Shown here piece by piece: positions 56,346-64,000 of a stretch of DNA of 64,000 nt (within the stretch, counting starts at the first letter, position 1; the number at the start of each line of letters is the position of its first letter). The notes under the pieces were generated by a model. That model made no database searches, was not told the origin of the DNA, and worked only from the letters and a program-made list of their open reading frames with translations. The DNA lies in assembly GCF_040954645.1 (NCBI RefSeq), contig NC_092804.1, positions 150,607,108-150,671,107 of the forward strand, given 5' to 3'. The translations under genes and the position numbers were made by a program. This DNA comes from Diabrotica undecimpunctata (Eukaryota > Arthropoda > Insecta > Coleoptera > Chrysomelidae).

Positions 56346-57903
56346 TCATCTTATACCTCTTTTCCTCAAAATTCAAGTTTCAGGAGATTAAATTTCTGGA
56401 AATTTCTGGTCAAAGAAAAAAATATTTCAAAGTTTAAAATTTTGTAAAAGAACGTGTTCCTGATCTATTTTTATATTACACTCACATCATTATATGATTA
56501 TACGCAGTTTTGTTCTTTATTTAACACCAAAATACAAAGTTTTTTGCAGTGATCATAATAATTTTATCACTCACTGTATGTATAAACGTAATATATACAT
56601 TTATATATAATATCTTTTCATGTCATAAATAATAAATGAATATCACTATAATAGTCAGGTGCTTATCCACATTTTTTATAACAATGAAATTTCGTTGTAG
56701 AACGTTTTGGCACCAAAATCCCAAATATTTCAAACGAATGTATTGAAATAAGATTGCTCCTTAGACAAAACGTCTGTTTTCCGTTTTGAGGCCGGTTTAC
56801 TCTTTCTATCTCGCTGTCAAACACTCCCCATTCCCATATTCCAAAACTCTCGACAATCATCGCGATTTTATTTCAATCTTACGAGAGATTGTGGATCTGG
56901 GATACCATCTGGAATAATTAAAACGTTTTCGTCTCGAAATGTTTCCAGGCTTTGGCTGAAGTTTAAGTTAATTTGCTTTTTGCCTTAATTATCTTTACAT
57001 TTAGAGAACGACTGCGTTATTCTTTTCGTCTGTGATACACACTTACTGTGAGCAACTCAAATGCGAAATGGTTTGATAAATTTATTCATTGTTTTTATTA
57101 AAATGAACAATTTGGCCCAATTTACTCTAGACTTCATTATGTTATTGTTCCTCCTGCTAATGGATTTTAATTGAAACTGCACTAATTTATTTAAGCATAA
57201 TGGATTTTTACAATTATATTACCGATGCGTACATTATGTTAAAATAAATATCAAAATAAACGAATGAAAGATTTAATTTAACACAACCGTAATGTGAAAT
57301 TCACATGTGACATTCACATTTAATTTTCAGACTAAAACAATCAAATCTATCATTTTTTACAGTAGTCAAATCATTACATTGCCTTTAATGTAATAAATAC
57401 TGATTATTTCTAAAACCAGTAAAGGGTATAGTTTATTTCACGAAAAATGGTTGAGTGCTTAATGATTGCAATAAAACCCGACCGCAAGTATCCCAGCTTA
57501 GTCAACATTAGTTGAGCAGGTAAGTATTCAGGTAAAATTGAAGCTACTGTGGAGTGTCGTTATCTTGTTTGTATAATAAATTCCTGGTAATATAAAAACG
57601 CATAAAAAATCGTATAAAATTATAAAAACGATTAGAATACATTTTATTTCATAAAGTTGTAAACATTTTAACAGTGAGTTTCACTATCAATGGTTGATCT
57701 TTTAATGACCACAATAAATTTGTTGATCGTTAAGTATTTTTTGGAATAATTTTACAGGTTCCCTCTATTCTGTATAATTTGTAAAAGTATATAAAACCGA
57801 TGAGAAATTTTTAAATATACATTTTGTTTCATTTAGTTAAAAGTGTTACAAGTGTTACAAGTGTTACCAGTGTTATACCTATTTATACCTATAAAACAGC
57901 ATT
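56346..57903. other. AT-rich interval, no gene recognised
   Basis: No recognised frame. Repeated AATATACATTTTGTTTCAT-like and TATAAAA(A/C)CGATGAG-type strings near 57590-57860 suggest local duplication. A (AAGTGTTAC)n short tandem occurs at 57840-57875. Confidence 0.4.
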
Positions 57904-58595
57904 ATGTAGCGTCCGTGGAAAAACATTGATGGTGCTTCTTCCAGTGTTCCAGCAAAGAAAAAGCATTTATCTGCTGACGCTAGAGAAATCGTAAAAACAA
58001 TATATAGTTCTTTACTTACAAGAGGACTTACTGCTAATACTGCTGCCAGTGAAATATCTGATTTAACGAAAATACCTCTAACCACAGTGAAAAGAATTAC
58101 ATCAAGTCAAGAAGGAAGCGTCAGGATGCTGGTTCTACCAAATGTACTGACGAAAGTGATAAGGCCTTAATAAGACGAAAAATTTACACAATGTACGAAG
58201 AGCAACGGATAGCTACATTAAATGCTTTAAAACAACGGCTTACTAATGATGATACACAAATAAACTGTAGCCGCATTAGTCTTTGGAAGATTTTGTCTAA
58301 AATGGGCTTCAGATACCGTACAATTGACAAAAGGCAAGTGCTTATGAAGTCCCATCGTTTACAAAAGTGGTGTACTGAATATATAACTTCCATAAGAAAG
58401 TACCGTACAGAAGATCGACAAATATATTATCTGGACGAGAGATGGTTTGACACTCATGAAACACCATCCAAAGGATGGTCCGATTCTTCCAACAGGTGTT
58501 AAACAAAAGCTCCATCAAACAAAGGGAAAAGAAAAACAATTTTACATGCAGGATCAGAAAATGGTTGGGTCCCAAATGCCTTATGTTTAGTAGGC
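57904..58595 (+). pseudogene. Tc1/mariner-superfamily transposase, N-terminal half
   Basis: ATG 57904 is followed at once by TAG. The frame then gives RPWKNIDGASSSVPAKKKHL, SADAREIVKTIYSSLLTRGL and a helix-turn-helix (KIPLTTVKRITS). From 58191: MYEEQRIATLNALKQRLTND, ISLWKILSKMGFRYRTIDKR and IYYLDERWFDTHETPSKGWS (first catalytic D; the ET of DET is ER), then after a shift KRKTILHAGSENGWVPNALC. The order and the HAGxxxGF/WVPNAL block are those of the DD82E-like group. The second half is lost where a LINE begins at about 58600. Confidence 0.78.
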
Positions 58596-58604
58596 CTTTA
58601 GTTT

Positions 58605-59465
58605 ATGTATATAAGTATGTCGTGGCTACCCTCAACGACGACATAATCGCAGTTATCGATCTCCTGATATCCCCATCTTCTCAGGTTACTAGCTTATCGT
58701 GAGACGCCAGTTCTTAGTCTGTCTAGCGTTCCCCATATTAGGAAAAGCAATCAAGGTATAGCAACCATTTCTTCTGAAGGGCAAAATGCGTTGTGGTAGT
58801 TAATGTTTGCCATCATTTTATTCGGTGCTTTTCAGGGGTTTTGGATAATGATCTTATTTGTAAGAAAGTTTTTCTGAGACCTTAGTTTACTTGACTAAGT
58901 TTGACGATCAGTTTTCTATCAGTCTCCTGTTTTTTGCTGTTTTACCTCTGAGATTTCTCGATATTGTACGAACTCTGAGAACTCTGAGAGTTCTCGATAT
59001 TGTATGTATTTTAATAAAGACCACGTCCATGTTTTCTCTCATAGCTAACTAATACTGGTGCTGCAAATTATGCGGCAAAACATAAAACTTAGGCACATGT
59101 ACGGAGAGTGAGTGGTTGTGTTCCCCATTTTTTATTAGTTAGTTTGCGGATAATGTCATTATTTGCTCTTACTATTTCCTGCCATCTTAACATTATTGTC
59201 GTTAAGACATAGTTCTATCTAGTCGAATACCAAGGTACTTTCTCGTTTCGTTGTATTCTAGCATCTGACCACGCCATTTCTCCATTAGCGTCTTTTAGGA
59301 TTATTTGTTTATCAGATAAAAAGCCCACATATTTATTTTTGTGGGATTAAGTTTCAGATAGTTATCATCATAGTATAGCGTCTTCTGGAGCTTTTCCTCG
59401 ATTTTATTAAAGGCTCTTCCCTGAACTGCCAAAGCTTAATTATCAGCGTAAATAAACTGGATAAT
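58605..59465 (-). pseudogene. I-type LINE reverse transcriptase fragment
   Basis: Minus strand: IQFIYADNLALAVQGRAFNK (near 59450, YADD changed to YADN), KIEEKLQKTLYYDDNYLKLN, WRGQMLEYNETRKYLGIRLD and, after several shifts, LPHNLQHQY, RTISRNLR and a C-terminal RNH-proximal region. This is the palm-to-thumb part of an I/Jockey-type LINE. Many stops. Endonuclease sequence of a related type lies on the opposite strand at 60500-60990. Confidence 0.7.
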
Positions 59466-59474
59466 ATATATGTA

Positions 59475-60154
59475 CAGGGATGAGTGCCTTAAGAACCGGC
59501 AAAATAACGCAGAAGATATAAAACATAATACGTTGTGAAATAAAAAGAGATGAAAGTAGTAGAGGTGAGAACTTATCGATATTAACCTATAATTTACTTT
59601 ACATTACATTAGAATTATCGAAAATTTTCCACCTTTAGACGTTAGCTTATGAGCTGGTTGACTTCAGTCATAGTAATACGTATCACGTAATGTACGTAAA
59701 AACAGTTTAAGTAGGAGTATTTTTTTATCCTAAATTAAAGTATTGATTAATAATAAACTATGATTTAAGACGTCGCATACACTCTTCACAATACAGAATT
59801 ATCATAGCTTGTTATTCTGTATTCGTCAACACAGAATTAATTATCAAATTACTATTAATTAAACTGTTTACTTACATTTGCTTTATTGCATTCAATCAGT
59901 TTTTACTTTATGCGAAATTTAAAAAATGTAGATGTTCGACGTCATACTTGTAATATTATGACTGAAGTCAACTAGCTCATAAGCTAACGTCTAAAGGTGG
60001 GAAACTATCGATAGTCCTAATACAATTTAATGTAAATTAGAGGTTTCTATCGATAATTTCCCACCTCTACTACTTTCATCTCTTTTTATTTCACAACGTA
60101 TTATGTTTTCTATCTTTTGCGTAATTTTGCCGGTTCTTAAGGAACTCATCACTG
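59475..60154. mobile_element. 680-bp MITE with ~220-bp inverted repeats
   Basis: The left arm starts CAGGGATGAGTGCCTTAAGA (59475); the complement of the right end starts CAGTGATGAGTTCCTTAAGA (60154). Similarity runs about 220 bases on each side (shared ACGTTGTGAAATAAAAAGAG and AGACGTTAGCTTATGAGCT). TA flanks both sides (59473-59474, 60155-60156). No coding content. A TA target and CAG ends suggest a Tc1/mariner-derived family. Confidence 0.9.
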
Positions 60155-60156
60155 TA

Positions 60157-60495
60157 TAATACAGGGTGCAATAAATCTCTGGCTTTTTTTGACTTCGGCT
60201 AAATTAAGGAGTATACAAAAAAATTTTTGAAACAAAACTAATGTGTATTAAAGACGTCTATAATTTAAAATTATTTTAAATTATACAGGGTTAGTCAGAG
60301 CAACGAAATAAACTAAAGATGTAATTTTAAAAAGAATACCCTATATGTAAAACATTTTTTTAATATAAAGCCTTTGTATAAGGTGTAATAGATCTAAAGT
60401 TATTAATTTTTAAGATATATACACTTTTATTGAGAAAAACGGTAGTATTTATAGGGCTGTAGATTTGCTTTTCAAAATATTAAAAATATAAATTA
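60157..60495. other. Mariner-end-like sequences
   Basis: TACAGGGTGCAATAAATCTC at 60161 and TACAGGGTTAGTCAGAGCAA at 60284 resemble Tc1/mariner ends (TACAGGGT also starts the DD41D elements here). They are in direct, not inverted, orientation and no partner end was found. Confidence 0.4.
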
Positions 60496-60499
60496 TAGA

Positions 60500-60990
60500 T
60501 ATCTTAATATATCGTGTCGTCTAAATATAGACGAACCCTCAGTTATAATAGGAGACCAAAATGCAAGATGTCTAACTGGAATATTAGAGCTACGAACATA
60601 AACGGAAGACTATTAAACTAATACATAAAAAACAACGACGACATGATGGCAATGGACCCCACCGGTCCAACACATTACCCAGGAAACAGACTTCCCACTC
60701 ACATAGATATTGTAGTCGCTAGAAATCTATGACTTCAAAGAAAAGTCCAAACACTAAACGAATGAATAGCGGACCACAATGATGTTCTACTAGAACTAGG
60801 AACTTGGGAAGAAGTAACTACAATTATTAAATGGATCAAAAGAAAACCAAAGTGGACAAACTTCAAGAGATTTGTAAGCACTGAAATAAATATTCTCTTA
60901 GTGATAAACAACCCACAAGGTATAGAAGAGAGAGCACAAGAGTTCGAAAAGGTCATTTTACGGGCACTTAGGAACAGCACTATGAAAGAG
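60500..60990 (+). pseudogene. I/Jockey-type LINE endonuclease C-terminal fragment
   Basis: Plus strand: PSVIIGDQNARCLTGILEL with the GD-x-NA motif, then NINGRLLN, MAMDPTGPTHYPGNRLPTHI, DIVVARNL and IADHNDVLLELGTWEE (the SDH-PV equivalent, S changed to A). Then KWIKRKPKWTNFKRFVSTEI and RAQEFEKVILRALRNSTMKE, the linker between endonuclease and RT. Three or more stops. No RT follows. Confidence 0.72.
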
Positions 60991-61923
60991 GACTGAGATA
61001 ATGAAAAAAGAACCCAGGACAAAATTCGCAAAACTGGAGAACCCCCCAAACCAAATATTGCGAGAGATCATGAGCTAGAACCCTTTTCACCGATAAAACC
61101 ACAAACGACCGAAAACAAAGCAGTAAAATAAAACAAAATAAATACCAAAGGAAAAATAAATAAATATACAGGAGAGAAAGCTAAAATCATCAGAGAGAAA
61201 ACAAAACAAACAGCAACAACATCACATAAAAGCGGACAGTTCGTAGCTTTATAATAACATGGACAAGCGCGGCACATCGTAGGCTCCAGGTAAAGAAAAC
61301 CATATAAAACCTGAGCGCGTAGGGCTCAAATCCTTGAGCACCAAGACTTTAAACTGGACATAGCTCAGAGCGGAGACTTGAGGCTCAAGTAAGCAATTTT
61401 AGTTTCACTGACAAGCCATAAGAAAATAACAGGAATAAAGCGACTGACGCTAGCCTGAATTTTTAATCGAATAGGGTATCGTGTTAGTCTTTAATTACCC
61501 AGGACTCCCACACGAAGATTATTTGGCAAATTATTGTGCCCCTATCGCGCATCAAAGTGCTATAGGGGTAAAGATATGTCGTTTTTGTTTCGTTTTTCGT
61601 TTCGTTTTCGTTTCTTAGAGGGCGCAGGGTTTCTTGGAGAAGTAGTTAACATTATCTTCTTTACCTTGACTTAATCCACCCCTCCGTCAACTTCCACGAT
61701 CACTGGAAAGTTTCGATGATACGAAATATAAAATTCTACGAGATGATATAGAAGATGTTAAATTTAGGATTTATGGAAGAGGTTTTTACTATTTTACAAC
61801 TATCTATATTACATTTACTTATTTGAACAATTGTTTATATCTACAATATTAAGTGCCTATGAAAGTGCATATGTAAGGATTTAAGTACAACTTTTTGTTT
61901 TCAAAAAACGAAGAAGAGTAAAG

Positions 61924-61925
<2 letters not shown>
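60991..61925. other. Unassigned sequence with small hairpin
   Basis: No recognised gene. A 7-bp stem CCCCTAT (61539-61545) / ATAGGGG (61562-61568) lies near a (TTCGTTTTTCG)n-like stretch at 61575-61615. The segment 61270-61440 is GC-richer (GAGCGCGTAGGGCTCAAATC). It may be a LINE leader, unproven. Confidence 0.4.

Positions 61926-61926
<1 letters not shown>

Positions 61927-62001
<75 letters not shown>
61927..62001. repeat. (TA)n microsatellite
   Basis: About 75 bases of uninterrupted TA dinucleotide. Confidence 0.97.
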
Positions 62002-62006
<5 letters not shown>

Positions 62007-64000
62007 GATGTATTGTTTGTGAATGATGAGCAATGAGTATTTTTAATAATATAGGGTTTTTATCGCGGTTCTCAAAGAATTAGTTTGTAAGTACTTTTTT
62101 AAATTATCTTTATTATATCTATTATGAAACACACATCTATATCTAACCTAGCCAATGTAAATTTAAAATAAACTATCTTTAAATTGAAATTCTTATGAAA
62201 CTAATTAAATTCTATAGACAATGTAAAATTTAAACAAACTATCTTCAAAATTGAAATTGTTATGACACTAACTAAATTATATTAACAAAATTTTGTACCT
62301 TTCTGTCACTGAATGCCTAAATGAACTGTTTTCCACTGTATAGATTATAATCACCACTCAATGTCTTCTTCGCAGCTTCGGTTATCCTTGTTTTTGTGAA
62401 ATTACTTTTTCCAATTATCAGCTTCCACCAATTTAAGATATTTTTCTTCACCAGCATTTATAAACCAGCAAGCAAACCAGCAAACAGCATTTATATTTAT
62501 TCTTCTTTTCTATATACCAATATCCAATCACCAAATATATTATTTAATTTTAATATTCAATTAATACTGCTTCTATTATCCAATCATCATTTATACATAA
62601 CATAATTTTTAATCTTCAATATTTTCTTTATACTGTTTCTTAATCTTGATTTAACTCACTATATTGAACAATTATAACTGATTGACTGACTCTAACTAAC
62701 TTTCATACTAAAAACCTGGCCATCATAGTAACTGTAACTCATAACTGATTGACTAACTGAATGGACCTTTTTACTAAACTGCCATCTTGAATCCAAATCA
62801 CGGGTATTTATATCTTTTCAATCTTCCAGAACCATCTGGTAAGAAATCATGTTCGATTTATTCCATTAAACACATGTCTGAATTTTCTGGAAACAGTATC
62901 TGTTCGATCCACAGACATAACCATTATTTCCGAATGTTCGACCGTAAACAAAGGTCAAATTCTGCATTCTGGAGAATTCGTTAATTTTCTATTGATAATT
63001 TTGTTGACATTTAGGCTTTTCAGATCAGAATATACACTTAAATCAGTAACTATATATATAAATTAAACATTTTAAACTAACATATTATATTCCTAATTAT
63101 GAATTTCTATCTGTAACTTTAAAAAGTATTTTTGGTTGCCTAGTCACATGGCTCACTTAAATTTATCTACAATATTATAATTATTAAAATACAACTGTTT
63201 ACAATTATTATATGCTAATGTCTTAAAAATGCCCTCACATAAATATATTTTTATAAAATTCTCTAGTATATAACTTATTAAAATAACCAAATACTTTTAA
63301 TATCTAATATTATCTAGTATATAACTTGTAAATTATTTTCTATAAACACCAATCATATCAATATATATATACATACCCTTTATGCTCACGACTGGACTAG
63401 AGAAGGAATTTTCGTAGCATTCGATATAAACCGGATGAAATTTTAGTCCCTAATTAATATCTATTACATTTATTAAATATTGTTAGGCATGCCGCTAATG
63501 CTTTAACATGAACATCCTACTAATTATGCATGCATACTAGCAAGATCGACTTGTTTATTTGACACCAGGTGACATGATGGAACTGCAAATTTATCAATTA
63601 AGAGCAGAACAATGGAGCATTATATATTGTTACAATATATTTTTAGTATAACGTAAACTGCAATATATTTAGTTTATTAGTTTTTAAGACACAAGGTAAT
63701 AATATAGATCCTAAATCATGAATACAATTATTAGTTGTTCGAAAGAGATTTTGTGTGAATAGGTATAGTGTTAGATATATTTTGGAAAATATCTACATAT
63801 TTCTTTTTTTATTTTACAAGTAGTGTTAAAAGAGGATGATTTTAGTTGACTGTATATTTTTCTATTGGAAACTTTAATTTGATCAGAAATTATGTTACAG
63901 GTTTAGTATTTCCTTTGTTTATTTTCCTTATGTGGTCAATGAAACTAGAAATAAAATAGACAATAAATTGGCTTTGAATTTATTTTATAAAAACTTACTT
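62002..64000. other. AT-rich terminal interval, no gene recognised
   Basis: Frames are at most 69 codons. The stretches 62640-62770 show repeated AACTGATTGACT(A/G)ACT-type units. Two similar segments (AAATTTAAAATAAACTATCTT at 62160 and AAATTTAAACAAACTATCTT at 62226) form a ~65-base imperfect tandem. Nothing coding was identified. Confidence 0.45.
62157..62290. repeat. Imperfect ~65-bp tandem duplication
   Basis: CAATGTAAATTTAAAATAAACTATCTT(T)AAATTGAAATTCTTATGAAACTAA at 62153 onward is repeated with substitutions at 62220-62280 (blocks: AAACTATCTT, AAATTGAAAT, TTATGA-ACTAA). Confidence 0.7.

Noticed and set aside
60161..60300. A complete small MITE bounded by the two TACAGGGT strings
   Set aside because: The two strings are in the same orientation, not inverted, and no target duplication is visible.

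Overview
This window reads as AT-rich, non-coding chromosome from an insect with a large, repeat-laden genome. A leaf-beetle-like genome is my guess, from remembered repeats, not proven by the sequence. No intact host protein-coding gene, rRNA or conventional tRNA gene was recognised. Almost every interpretable segment is a transposable element or its remains: I-superfamily, Jockey, RTE-like and restriction-like-endonuclease (R4/Dong-like) LINEs, Ty3/gypsy, Penelope-like elements carrying hammerhead ribozymes, piggyBac, PIF/Harbinger, several Tc1/mariner lineages (DD34E, DD41D, DD82E-like), long-TIR MITEs and a TIR repeat that carries a tRNA-like promoter module.

Layout. 1-5160: a minus-strand I-type LINE split by an RTE fragment with an 11-bp target duplication, then a quiet AT-rich stretch and another LINE 3' end. 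5170-11340: a decayed copy of an uncharacterised multicopy insect gene, two piggyBac fragments, and a 2-kb TIR repeat with a MITE nested in it. 12437-16434: an R4/Dong-like LINE with a GC-rich leader, again split by an RTE fragment, then a complete but mutated Tc1 (DD34E). 17380-26000: RTE and gypsy fragments and a piggyBac element interrupted by a second copy of the tRNA-like repeat. 26270-36400: hammerhead motifs, a DD41D transposon with ~410-bp inverted repeats, a decayed DD82E transposase and LINE and Penelope pieces. 37219-39237: the best-preserved element, a DD82E-like transposon with perfect 37-bp TIRs and an uninterrupted 433-codon transposase gene. 40880-48732: Jockey endonuclease split by an RTE-like LINE (16-bp target duplication), a piggyBac split by an RTE fragment, and a PIF/Harbinger element with a transposase (two in-frame stops) and a Myb/SANT-like partner gene. 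50077-56231: a second DD41D element, a Jockey LINE with two overlapping ORFs, and a piggyBac 5' half. 57900-64000: a transposase fragment, LINE pieces, a 680-bp MITE, a TA microsatellite and unassigned AT-rich DNA.

The elements do not work together as one system. They form nested layers, and target-site duplications give the order of insertion in several places. The strongest items for follow-up are the intact DD82E-like element, the hammerhead ribozymes, the tRNA-like module shared by two TIR repeats, and the near-intact Harbinger.
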